20,463 nucleotides of DNA from Russula earlei (lineage: Eukaryota > Basidiomycota > Agaricomycetes > Russulales > Russulaceae): NCBI GenBank assembly GCA_025769875.1, contig JAGFNK010000838.1, forward strand, positions 1-20,463, read 5' to 3'. Positions 1 through 8,382 of this stretch are shown piece by piece. The translations under genes and the position numbers were made by a program. Each line of letters begins with the position of its first letter. Positions within the stretch are counted from its first letter, which is position 1. Under the pieces are notes generated by a model. The model worked only from the letters and a program-made list of their open reading frames with translations. It did no database searches and had not been told where the DNA came from.

Positions 1-684
1 AGTTACAGTGGTTTAGAAAACAAGGATCTTTGGCTGCAGAGACAGCAAGATTGACTCTTCTTGAAGCTGTAAGTTTTTTATTTTACTTTTTTCTACTTTA
101 TTTTTGTTTCTGATCAAGCACTTTAGCTTGAGGATTATTATGTACATCCAGAGCAAAGTGAACAACCTCAATTTCAAGCTACCAGATTGCCAGAAAGACA
201 TCTAAGAGCCCTTGAACTGCTTGGACTTGAAGATCAGGAAGCAGACTCTGATGCACAAGACTTATCTACTGAAGTAGATAGGTATCTTGGTATTTCATTC
301 AGAGGAAATGTGGATAGTCTTACTTTTTGGATGGTAAGCCTTTTTTTTTATCTTAGGGATCACACTTAAACAGTTGTAGGAAAACCAACATCAATTTCCT
401 ACACTATTTAAACTAGCAATGGATATCCTTCCCATCCAGGCCTCCTCAGTTCTCTGTGAAAGGGTATTTTCATCAAGCAAAGAGACCATAACTGCTAGAA
501 GGAACTCACTCAGCCCTGGCCTTATAGAGGCCCTTCAACTTTGAAGTTTTCAACAAAGCAAGGCAGAGGCATAAGTTTCATGAAGGGCTTTGACATGGAA
601 GAGGAACTCACTGAGCTGGTGGGAGCAGAGCAAGGACAGCCAGTTGAAGATTTATGCACATTTCTTCATAGTCTGCAGGGTTGA
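1..684 (+). pseudogene. hAT-family transposase, 3' part (decayed, spliced, frameshifted)
   Basis: This is the C-terminal part of a cut-and-paste hAT DNA transposase; the N-terminal part lies outside the window. Three exons join in one phase: 3-68, 127-333 and 380 onward, with GT-AG introns at 69-126 (58 nt) and 334-379 (46 nt). The last exon carries the hAT dimerisation signature: LAMDILPIQAS, then a CERVFSSSKET block, then ARRNSLSP (codons from 413). That frame stops with TGA at 542-544. The adjacent frame continues at 541 with plausible tail sequence (LKFSTKQGRG, then an acidic FMKGFDMEEELTEL stretch) to TGA at 682-684, so one base appears to be lost near 540. The family call is confident because the signature is long and specific. 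The introns are inferred from splice consensus and from restoration of the frame. The frameshift means this copy is probably inactive. Confidence 0.88.
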
Positions 685-739
685 TAACTTGATGTATTTG
701 TGTGTGATCATGTGGAATGGATGCTGTGTCAAGACTCAC

Positions 740-1205
740 TGTTGAACTATCCAGTTCAAGAGCGAGGGATAAGCTCGAAGACGAGTCGATAGACGTCCAA
801 GACCGCGTGGGCAAGGAGTAGAACCCAGAGGAGCAACAGATACCAGAGAGGTATTGTTACTGTGAGAGTAGAACAATCACGCAGGGAAGAGGCCAGGATA
901 GTCACAAGGGGATGGTCCTTAAAGGAGTATCCCAGGAATGGAGAGTGCCGTAAACAAATGGACAGTCTGAGGACTGTCCGCTACTTTATTGAGCGCTTAT
1001 ATACTACAAGAGAGTTGCTAAATAGGGAACAAGTCATAACCTTGTTATCAAGCACAATAGAGTGATGAGTAAGAAGTCGGAGGACGCTTACTGAGCATGC
1101 TCAGTCATGCTCAGTAAGCTGCTGAGTAAGAAGCTTCTCTTGATGAGTAAGAGCTTCCATTGTCCACGTGTTCACTGCTTTAGTACACGTGCAAGCACCT
1201 GATTC
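740..1205 (-). mobile_element. Probable solo LTR in reverse orientation (boundaries approximate)
   Basis: Read on the minus strand, the segment has promoter-like architecture in the right order: TATATAAG (complement of 996-1003) followed 6 bases later by AATAAA (complement of 985-990), the usual TATA-then-polyadenylation arrangement of an LTR. On the plus strand it begins TGTTGAACTATCC at 740, giving a CAACA end in the minus reading. It contains perfect stem-loops at 742-759 (7-bp arms), 960-979 (8-bp arms, TGAG loop) and 1086-1119 (14-bp arms). The other end is not defined; no coding sequence or partner LTR was seen. Family is unclear (Ty3/gypsy-like by general look only). Confidence 0.45.
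1086..1119. repeat. Perfect 14-bp inverted repeat with 6-nt loop
   Basis: GCTTACTGAGCATG (1086-1099) is exactly complementary to CATGCTCAGTAAGC (1106-1119), separated by CTCAGT. The neighbourhood also repeats the word GAGTAAG (near 1066, 1123 and 1145). It lies inside the probable reverse-oriented LTR, so it may be a transcription-factor or recombination site in U3. Confidence 0.85.
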
Positions 1206-1211
1206 ATTTCC

Positions 1212-1670
1212 TGTTAGTTAGTTTAGGGCCGGTCATTTGAGGACTTGTAGTTTGGTTATGGAATAGTGTTATCTTATAAGGCCCTTATATAGTTCTATTA
1301 GGGTCCTTAGAGTCGACCCTAATACTTCTATTAAGGTCCTTAGTGTTGCCTTATAGTTCGTTCTATAGTTATTAGAGTTGGTCTAATAACGCGTTGTAGG
1401 GCTTTTGATACTAGGTTAGTACCTATTGTAGAGTTCCTAGGGTCGTTCCAAATGGTCCTTAGGAAGGCTCTAATACTGTCCTTAGTTGCTAGAAGGGTTG
1501 CCTTTAAGTGGGGCTTGCTGTATGTCGATTGTGCCGAGAATCGCTCGCGCAACAATGCGCGCGCGATATTGTGGACACCTCTACTCACCCCTTTTGCTCG
1601 TGTGAACAGGGTGGCATCATAGAGGCTGGGTTTCCTCCTATAAGGGAGGGTCCTTCAAGGGTCCTCCCCG
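1212..1670 (+). mobile_element. Partial copia-type LTR (5' portion)
   Basis: The segment begins TGTTAG at 1212, like the LTR beginning TGTTA at 17491, and shares with it a stretch around 1561-1596 (GCGCGATAT, one variable base, GTGGACACCT, then TCACC and CTTTTG) that matches 17618-17655. Both then reach a CATAGAGG word followed by a TATA-like box (CCTATAAGG near 1637 here; TATAAATA at 17683). The first 300 bases are full of imperfect repeats of GGTCCTTAG. The 3' part expected after the TATA box is missing; sequence after about 1670 is unrelated. Orientation is inferred from the match. It is probably a truncated solo LTR of a divergent subfamily. Confidence 0.5.
1302..1485 (+). repeat. Recurring GGTCCTTAG word (four copies) in LTR U3
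   Basis: GGTCCTTAG occurs at 1302-1310, 1335-1343 and 1454-1462, with a one-base variant (TGTCCTTAG) at 1477-1485. The intervening sequence repeats ATAGTT, TATTA and CTAATA motifs. The arrangement resembles degenerate upstream activating repeats of an LTR, or an old tandem duplication. Confidence 0.6.
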
Positions 1671-1689
1671 GGGAATGGTTCATGACATG

Positions 1690-3709
1690 CTGTGTTGTTG
1701 TGCATGGTGGTATGGCCAGACACTGCTGCTGTTGATTTTGATGTTGCATCACTGAGGTTGCAGTGGCGTCGGCTTCATAGCATTGAGGGGTGAGCTTGAA
1801 AGGAGGTGGTGAGCCTGGGTTGCATGTTGTTCTTGTTGGCCTGCCATTGTGGTCTTCTCCCATTGAGGTGACGGTGGCGCATGTGGACAATGGCGTGCAT
1901 GGACAATGGTGCATGAGTGGGTGGGGAGGTGAGACAAAAGGTTGCATGCTGCATGTACAATGGTGCACGAGTGGGTGGGAGGTGAGATGAAAGGTTGCGT
2001 GGCGAGTCTTGAGCATTGACAAACTTCTGGTGGTGGCAATTGTTTCTCCAAGGGGGTGGCATGCTTCTGTTCGTGGGGTGTTCTTCCAGGTGTTCTTCAT
2101 GAACTTCTTCAGGTGGGTGAGGTGGTGTGGCGGTGGGTGGCGAAAACGATAGTATGGTGGAGTTGGAAGGGGTAGGTGGTGCCAGCAGGTCAGAGAGGGG
2201 TGCCAGCGGCCATGGAAGTGCGCTTCTTGTGAAACCAAGAATGCACGTGGGAGAAGGGCACATCCCCGAGCTTCATGTATGCATATCTCCAGACACTCAG
2301 CTGGCAGCGCTCAGGGTCGACCATGATGAGCAGGTCACCCTGGTGGGAGACCCAGACGATGATGTCGCCAGCCGAGAGCAGGGGTTCTGAAGCATGATCA
2401 GAACCATCATCCTTGTCGTGGACCAGGGAGAGAGGCATGGACTGGAATCCGCCAATGATATTCGCACATGATCAACGACGGTGGCCTCGGCCAGGGGGCT
2501 CATGAGGGAGAAGACAGTTGGGAGGGTCTCGTCGCCGGTCAGCTCAGCCTCCTGCACCACCATTGGCTCCAAAATGTGCTGCATGATCACACTGTGTGGA
2601 TGCAGTGGCCACGCCCTGCACATGATAAAGGGCAGGGAGAATGTGTGCTCAACACCATTCCGTCCCGATGCAGGTGGCCATGTGGTCTGGACCCCCAAAC
2701 ATGGCATCGATGCTGAGAGCATGGGAGTGTCCTGTGCCATGGGAGTGTTTGGGAAAGAAAAGGTGTTTGGCAATAACTGGGAGTGTGGCAGTAGTCGTGA
2801 GTCAAGGGAAGGGAAGTTAGGAACTGGTGTCGATTTGCACCAGACAAGAGGAAGCTACAGGTGTGGTGAGCGATCTAAAAATATATCTTGGCATTTTCAG
2901 GCCAAATCACGGAAGCAAATCTCACTTGGGCAGTGGCTGCTGGTGCAGCTGGCGCTGAGACGGTTTCCAGGACAGTGAGTGAGACAGAGGCAGCTGAGAT
3001 GGTGGGGGCGATGGACAAGGCAAAGATGACAGCAGGGTAGGCTGAGGCTGAGAGAGAGGTGGCTGTGGTGGGGGATGGAGCGGTAGTGACAGCAGGCAGG
3101 ACTGGTACAATGGGGGCGACTGCTTCAGTGGACAAAACAGGCGACAACAATGGAAAGGGAAAGGCGGCGGCAAGGCAGGTGTGGCAGGGTTGGCAGGTGT
3201 GAAGACTGAGGGCGCAAAGGTGACAGCAGTGGTGATGATGGGGAACGCAGAGGCAATGGTGATGGTGGGCAGGACTGGAACGTCGGAGGCAACGATGGGC
3301 AAGGGAGAGGCATATGGCAGCGATGGCAGATGAGAGTGAAATGGCTAAGGCGATGATGTGCTGAAGGCTTTCCCACTGCTCCGGGAGCCGTGTGCCTTTG
3401 GGCTCAAAGGACCAACGACAGCGGTACTCAGCGGCTACAACTGCAGGCAATGCGTGGCCCTGGGCTGTTGGAAGGGCAGGTGGCACACGTGATTCAGTGG
3501 CCAGCCAGACAGCACCCCTCATACTAGTACTGTGCAACACTGCAAGTGCTAGGAAGCCTGCACACCTGAGCTTTCAACAAGCAAAGGAAAAGGAATAAGT
3601 ACTTGCCAGTGCGTCTAGAGGTAAGAGGGCCAAGGCAGAGTGGTGGCAGACAACTCAGCCATATCCAAATCTGGCACTTCGAAGTGGCTTGAGACCACAG
3701 CAGCCACAC
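1690..3709 (-). pseudogene. Low-complexity region with a decayed reverse-strand gene (unknown)
   Basis: Open frames tile the minus strand almost continuously (3540 to 2875, 2773 to 2297, 2438 to 2190, 2238 to 1585). The 3540 frame opens MLHSTSMRGAVW, then has a plausible AEYRCRWSFEPKGTRLPE segment and an Ala/Val/Pro/Thr-rich tail, though one stretch (about 3302-3150) reads more naturally in a neighbouring frame. That frame ends beside a candidate intron (minus-strand GTGAGA to TTTTTAG, about 2932-2882). A later piece (2438-2190) reads like ordinary protein, with GDIIVWVSHQGDLLIMVDPE. I do not recognise the family. Frame switches and skewed composition suggest a decayed host or transposon gene, but repeat-driven spurious frames are a real alternative. 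Confidence 0.25.
1898..2005 (+). repeat. Two-copy tandem repeat, 54-bp period
   Basis: Copy one (1898-1951) and copy two (from 1952) both run CATG, ACAATGGTGCA, GAGTGGGTGGG, AGGTGAGA, AAAGGTTGC with a few substitutions and a one-base indel. A partial earlier copy (ATGTGGACAATGG) begins near 1881. It is a minisatellite-like duplication in GT-rich sequence. Confidence 0.8.
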
Positions 3710-3929
3710 AAATGGACAATCCAGACCATATGTGTAAATAGTTAGAATAATTTAGTTATTGTGTTCATTTCCTCAGTCTTTTACACACAAGACTGAGGTC
3801 AGTACTACACATTCCTTTACACTCCTTTAAAGCTAATACTGTACATAGCTATCATCCCTATAGGTTAGATAACTAACCAATACAGTCTTTTACACACAAG
3901 ACTGAGCTATCATCCCTATAGCTCCAACA
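3690..3929 (-). mobile_element. Solo LTR, family A copy 1
   Basis: This copy aligns over most of its length with 13928-14174. The shared sequence includes AATGGACAATC, TGTGTAAATA, a perfect stem-loop (CCTCAGTCTT 3771-3780, loop TTACACAC, AAGACTGAGG 3789-3798), GTCAGTACTACAC, GCTAATACTGTACATAG, a GGTTAG/CTAACC stem, a second AGTCTTTTACACACAAGACTGAG and the terminus GCTCCAACA (ends 3929). The left end is diverged, so 3690 is approximate. Read on the minus strand it starts TGTTGGAGC, as many fungal copia LTRs do. No internal retrotransposon genes adjoin it. Confidence 0.72.
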
Positions 3930-4389
3930 TATGTAGTGTCCACTTGTTCCTGCGATTTGGTCCAGACGCTCCTCCGTCTTTGACTCCCTTTACCGTTCTG
4001 GAGCATTGCCACACATTCTATATCAATCCTTTTGCTAATAGGCTTAGCTACCTGCAATTTGCATAGTAATGACAGTTATTGTGAGACTATTGAAAGTTAT
4101 TTATGTATTGCTAGTTCCAACACAGTATTATTGCATGTTAGTGCACACTATGGCACTTAGTGTTGGTTACTCACTACTGATAGTTCAATTTTGTTACTGA
4201 AGAGTACATCTGCCTGACCCCCCCGATTGATCGGGCATTACTCACCAGGCTTCTGACAGTTATTGATGTTATTGACACTTATCTGCCCCATCCCCCAATT
4301 GATCGGCTGTCTACTGACACTTATTTGGCACTTATTACTCCTTATCGCACATTATCTTTGACTTACTTCGCATTACTCTCGCTAGCGCG
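3930..4389. other. Intergenic, no gene seen; diverged 73-bp direct repeat
   Basis: No supported coding frame is present. Two related segments start with ATCTGCC at 4208 and 4281; each contains a C-run, a (G/A)ATTGATCGG core and a TGACA(G/C)TTATT tail. The first holds the palindrome CCCGAT-TG-ATCGGG (4222-4235). Confidence 0.5.
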
Positions 4390-4840
4390 GGAGGTTTTTC
4401 CTGATGGAGGGGGAGTATGGATGAGCTGCAGACCTGGGCCAGCGATGAAAGCTGCCTCTCCAATTGCCAAGGAGATCTCCGAAGACCAGAGGCTTCGACT
4501 GAAAATTACTAATCCGATGCTCTGATCCGTTGTGCACACAGCTGCTCTGTGGCATGTCTTGAACAATTTTGCGTGACCAATCAACTGGTAAAGTTGTGGG
4601 ACGACAAAGGCGATGTCCATGAAGAATTCTATCCGGAGTTTTTTGAGACAGGGGGCCTCGATTTGGGCCAGTAAATCCTCCAAGCACCCGTGAACGCCTT
4701 CAAATAGAAGTTGGGTGAGAGCAGGGAGGACAAAGCGCGTGAGTGGAGGTCGAGGTCGATTTGCCGGATATGGAGGTGATTGGAATCGAAGGAAAAGGGT
4801 TTCAAGTTTGGACATGTCCGACAGCGCGGTTCGACCTTTG
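4390..4840 (-). pseudogene. F-box-family protein relic (central fragment)
   Basis: The minus-strand frame 4851 to 4363 encodes the middle of the same protein family as the three full copies downstream. Matching blocks are MSKLETLFLRFQSP, RPPLTRFVLPALTQLLFEGV, LEDLLAQIEAP, EFFMDIAFVVPQLYQLIGHA and LFKTCHRA. Near 4470 the match jumps to another frame, which restores QLERQLSSLAQVCSSS, so a small indel has shifted the frame. The N-terminal F-box and the C-terminal third are absent, and homology stops near 4840 and 4390. It is a truncated, frameshifted leftover of the tandem array. Confidence 0.8.
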
Positions 4841-5437
4841 CCGATACACAAGCGCCCTCAGCAACGTTGATGCATTCGAGCGGGGGAACGGCAGAACGGC
4901 ACGAAGGAAGGAGATCGAGGAGATTGAACGTCCGTGGGGTGAATTCGGCACGGGCATCGATCCAGGGTCAGGGCGCGCCGCTTTGGTGTGGCCGTTATGG
5001 ACCACCCAGCTCGGGCGGTGAGGTCTGGGAGTGGGCTGGCGGTCTCAAAGGCAATTCGATCTAGCACACCATCTGCGGCTAGTGGAAACTCTCGAATCGG
5101 CCAGTCACAGTACGCAACGCAACGCAGGCTGACTGTGCGGCAGTCACCAAGTCCGCAGCGAGCGCTGCTATCGTCGAGGCCCTGCTTTCGCACTCGCAAT
5201 ATAGCGCCACGTCGTTGCCGAGGAAAGACCGAAACGAGTTAGAGAGGGAGGCTTGGAAGAAACGACTGTTCAATATAGCAGGACCTGTGATCTGCAATGA
5301 GTTCAAGATATCATACGAGGTCAGAGATACAAGATGTGAGTGACAGTACGGTAAGCAAGGTGCTTGGAGTGAAATGATGAGAATCGTACAGAAGGTAGAT
5401 GAAACTAGATGCCAACTGGACAGTAATCGTAAGAGAC
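4841..5437. other. 3' flank of F-box copy 1 (shared with other units)
   Basis: No gene is supported. The part near 5270-5437 aligns with the flanks of copies 2 (8160-8382) and 3 (14760-14906), including ATCATACGAGGTCAGA at about 5310. A stretch near 5170-5235 (ATCGTCGAGGCC, then CACGTCGTTGCCGA) resembles 7751-7811 in the next spacer. These matches show that the duplicated unit extends beyond the coding regions. Confidence 0.6.
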
Positions 5438-6904
5438 TCATCCATCCAGGTAGGATGGCTCGTAAGATTCTTCCCGACGGTGGACGGCCACAGGATGACC
5501 AAAAAGTTGTCGCGCGGTGACGAATCGCTCGATAAACCTCGGAACAGATTCCGATGGCTGGGGGTCGCCCAACAAAATGACCTGTAGCGCCGGTAACACT
5601 TCTGTTACTCTTTCTTCCGCGAGCTCTTCCAGCGCACGGCAAACATGTCGCCCTACTTGATCGTCTAGGCGCAGATCCTTCACAGCAGTGAACGGCTCCA
5701 GGAGTTCCATCCATCGGGTGGTTTCCATGTAATCTGTCCAGTATGACGGTGAATCCGGAGGAACAGGATCCACAATGTCGAGCCGTACCAAAGAGGAGAG
5801 GAGGTGCAAGGATGAGCTGCAGACCTGGGCCAACGAGGAAAGCTGCCGATCCAACTGTGTGCAGTTGATGATTTCCAAGGAGAGCTTCGGAAACTGAGGT
5901 GTTTCTCTGAAAATTGCAAATCGGATTGCATGATAGGAAGTGGACACAAATGCATTTTCGCATGTCTTGAACGATTCTGCGTGAGTGATCAACCGGTGAA
6001 GTTGAGGGACGACAATGTTGAGGTCCATGAAGAATGTTATTTCGAGTCTGTTGAGGAGGGGAGCCTCGATATGTGCCAGTAAGTCCTCCAAGTACTCGTG
6101 AACGCCTCGGAAGACAATTTTGGTAAGAGCGGGGAGGACGGAGCGTGTGAGCAGAGGGGGTGGTCGACTTGCCGGATCGGGGCGAGATAGAGGGGATTGG
6201 AATCCAACGTAAAGGGCTTCAAGTCTGGACATGACCGACAGGACGGTGATCATCGCCGTGGGTGAAACGTACCCAGAATGGGGAATATTCCAAAGGAAAA
6301 GAGCGACAAAGTGATTGGAAGACAAACGTAGTTTGGGCAATCCTGGAAACGCGCAATGTACCAAACAGAGAACTTGCAGAAGGGGCGCAGATCCGCCTAA
6401 GAATGAATCCGGAAGGGACGTCACAGTATTTTCTTCCACCGAAAAGCTCAGATCTGTCAGCTCCGGGAATGGTTTCTGCATTGCTGCTGCGAGTCTTTCC
6501 CGGTTTGGAGATGGAATGCGGGGCAAGTTGATCTCACATATTCGAGTGTGGTGCTCCGACTCGAGTGCGGTACCTATGTTTCCCCAGCTAGGGTCGAAGT
6601 ACGGTTTCGAGACCTGGGATGGATATGTCCCCAGTTCTTGTACTATCGCTATCGGCAACACTGGCCAGATGTCCAGCATATCGGACATCGGTCTTGTTCC
6701 GGTGTACACAAGTCGCAGGTTCAGGCGACGTGGGTGTGCAAACACGACATATCGCCATCCTTGACACACATGGACCAGTGTATGCCATTTACTTGACCCC
6801 ATTGCCCACACATCCACATAGAAAAAGAATATTTCCAGTAGGACATCATCGGGGAGCAGGCCGATTGTCACCTGGTCTAAAGTCGATTGGTCAGTGATCG
6901 TCAT
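5438..6904 (-). CDS. F-box-like domain protein, copy 1
   Basis: Intact frame of 488 codons plus stop. An F-box-like motif lies at residues 16-60: LLPDDVLLEIFFFYVD, then WHTLVHVCQGWRYVVF and HPRRLNLRL, the pattern typical of agaricomycete F-box proteins. The rest is leucine-rich with LRR-like hydrophobic spacing, including FPELTDLSF, FLGGSAPLL and VLPALTKIVFRGVHEYLEDL. F-box proteins usually recruit substrates to SCF ubiquitin ligases through Skp1; that role is inferred from the family. The start MTITDQS is preferred to the Met at 6973 because all three copies share this start, whereas the sequence just upstream differs between copies by 1-2 base indels. The frame extends past the stop of copy 2 with a short extra tail (REESYEPSYLDG). 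No intron or frameshift was seen. Confidence 0.85.
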   Translation of the reverse strand: MTITDQSTLDQVTIGLLPDDVLLEIFFFYVDVWAMGSSKWHTLVHVCQGWRYVVFAHPRRLNLRLVYTGTRPMSDMLDIWPVLPIAIVQELGTYPSQVSKPYFDPSWGNIGTALESEHHTRICEINLPRIPSPNRERLAAAMQKPFPELTDLSFSVEENTVTSLPDSFLGGSAPLLQVLCLVHCAFPGLPKLRLSSNHFVALFLWNIPHSGYVSPTAMITVLSVMSRLEALYVGFQSPLSRPDPASRPPPLLTRSVLPALTKIVFRGVHEYLEDLLAHIEAPLLNRLEITFFMDLNIVVPQLHRLITHAESFKTCENAFVSTSYHAIRFAIFRETPQFPKLSLEIINCTQLDRQLSSLAQVCSSSLHLLSSLVRLDIVDPVPPDSPSYWTDYMETTRWMELLEPFTAVKDLRLDDQVGRHVCRALEELAEERVTEVLPALQVILLGDPQPSESVPRFIERFVTARQLFGHPVAVHRREESYEPSYLDG

Positions 6905-8382
6905 GGACGCCGTGCAAAGACATACTCTGGTCTGCACAATTTTTTCCTCTCCGTGAGGCTTGGGAAGGACCACTCATAGTATACGGCAGTTGAATAATGG
7001 CTGGACGAATGATGAGAAGGCGTGATGACAGAGCCTAAAGACGAGTACGTGAGAATTTGTTTATTGAGGACATTGACAATGACGGTTGGCGTACAGGCGA
7101 AAGCTCATGCAAGCGTCTGGGGGTAGCCAACATCAGCAGCGGACTTATTTATGGGTAAGTCCCATCAAGCATGTGTACACCTAGGAACGTGCTATGTATG
7201 TCTCTCGTTCGGATTTATTCTCTTTTACACATTCTGAACCGAACGAGATCCATAGCCACCCACTTCACGTGCCAGCCCGCGTGTTGTGATTTTCCCTTGA
7301 TATGTTCAGCTTGCTACATTCCCCATAGCCAACCTTTCAATTGCACACCACCCCGGGATCCACCATCAGCAGTTGTCCATGTTGTCCCAATCCTGACTTC
7401 AACCATATTCCTTCGCGCACCCATATTACAGACATGACAACTAATCACGTCACGCGATGAAGATGGCGACGATTTGACGTGGGCCGAGTCTCCCTTGGTG
7501 GAGGATCTGTCTCTCCGTGGTGCGTCTCCTTTCAACCGGGTCTTTGCGTGCATCTTTTACCGAGCACATTCCAAAACGAGCCGGTCATCGAAGGACGACA
7601 TCGGTGTCAGCACGCCTCCACCCCGCGGAGCACGTCTAGACCATGTTCAGCCCTGTCATCGTCTGTCCCGGGATGGCATGCCATTCTTCTGCCTCCCTTG
7701 CTTGCATTATAGGTCGTATCAGGTTTCACTTTTTGCCGGCACTCTGTGCCATCGTCGAGGCCATGCACTCGCACCACCACGTCCGTCGTTGCCGACGACG
7801 GACAGAAACGACATTTACACTTCACTCACTTTTGTCGTTTGCTCTCGCGGTTCGTTTGCTGGTAGACGGATATTCGTTCGTCACGGTGGACCGACTCTGG
7901 ACGAAATATCGTGCGTGGGCTTGGCGATGGAACTGGAAGCGATTCTATTCCATTGGTTGGCCGTAGTTGTTGCATGCCCTTCCCATTCCTTGTACCTCTG
8001 GCGTCGCGCCGAGATATTAACGTTGATTTACTATCACACCTGCACTGACATGTATTGATATTCATTGCAGCGTCCTTGTATGTGTGAGTGCTTCAAGAGC
8101 CGCGTGACGTTTAGAACTAATAAGGGATGTGAGCGTGAGTGCGCGCTTGGAAAAAATCACAACAGATGACTGTTCGACATACGGGGGGAGTTCTGCATTG
8201 GGCTCAAGGTATCATACGAGGTCAGAAAGCGAGTAATGGTGCGGTAACTAGTGCGGTTGGAGTGAAATAATGAGAATCGCACAGAAGGCGGATGATACCA
8301 GATGCTAACCGGATGGAAGCATAAAGCACTCATCGGTCCTGGCTGGGTGCCAGAAAGGTCAGTCGTGATATCCCCTGTCTTC
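6905..8382. other. Spacer between F-box copies 1 and 2; duplicated noncoding blocks
   Basis: Near the gene, 6950-7100 matches the sequence upstream of copies 2 and 3 (GGACCAC, GGACGAA, AGGCGTGATGACAG and CAAAGACGA-like words). The part 7330-7600 matches 16970-17360, upstream of copy 3. The right end, 8065-8140 (TGTGTGAGTGCTTCAAGA, then GTTTAGAA), matches 13855-13915, downstream of copy 3. Open frames here, including 7474-8058, have no recognisable domain and no consistent conservation, so I do not call a gene. Confidence 0.65.
7443..7458. promoter_or_regulatory. Conserved CRE-like motif upstream of F-box copy 1
   Basis: AATCACGTCACGCGAT occurs here and again, identical over 16 bp, at 17099-17114 upstream of copy 3. 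Its complement contains TGACGTGA, one base from the palindromic CRE/ATF core TGACGTCA bound by bZIP factors. Flanking sequence is similar but clearly diverged, so the identical core stands out. Binding and the controlled gene are inferred. Confidence 0.4.

Noticed and set aside
1898..2005. CRISPR-like or other spaced repeat array
   Set aside because: There are only two contiguous 54-bp copies without spacers, and the window is eukaryotic.
5079..5963. Long minus-strand frame of 294 codons
   Set aside because: It overlaps F-box copy 1 in another frame and continues into noncoding flank; no domain is evident and the paralogs do not preserve it.
6905..6973. Upstream Met at 6973 as the start of F-box copy 1
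   Set aside because: Between copies this stretch has 1-2 base indels, unlike coding sequence, whereas MT(I/T)TD is conserved.
7474..8058. Plus-strand frame of 194 codons as a gene
   Set aside because: No recognisable domain; the homologous sequence near copy 3 supports a different frame, and its 3' half has no counterpart there.
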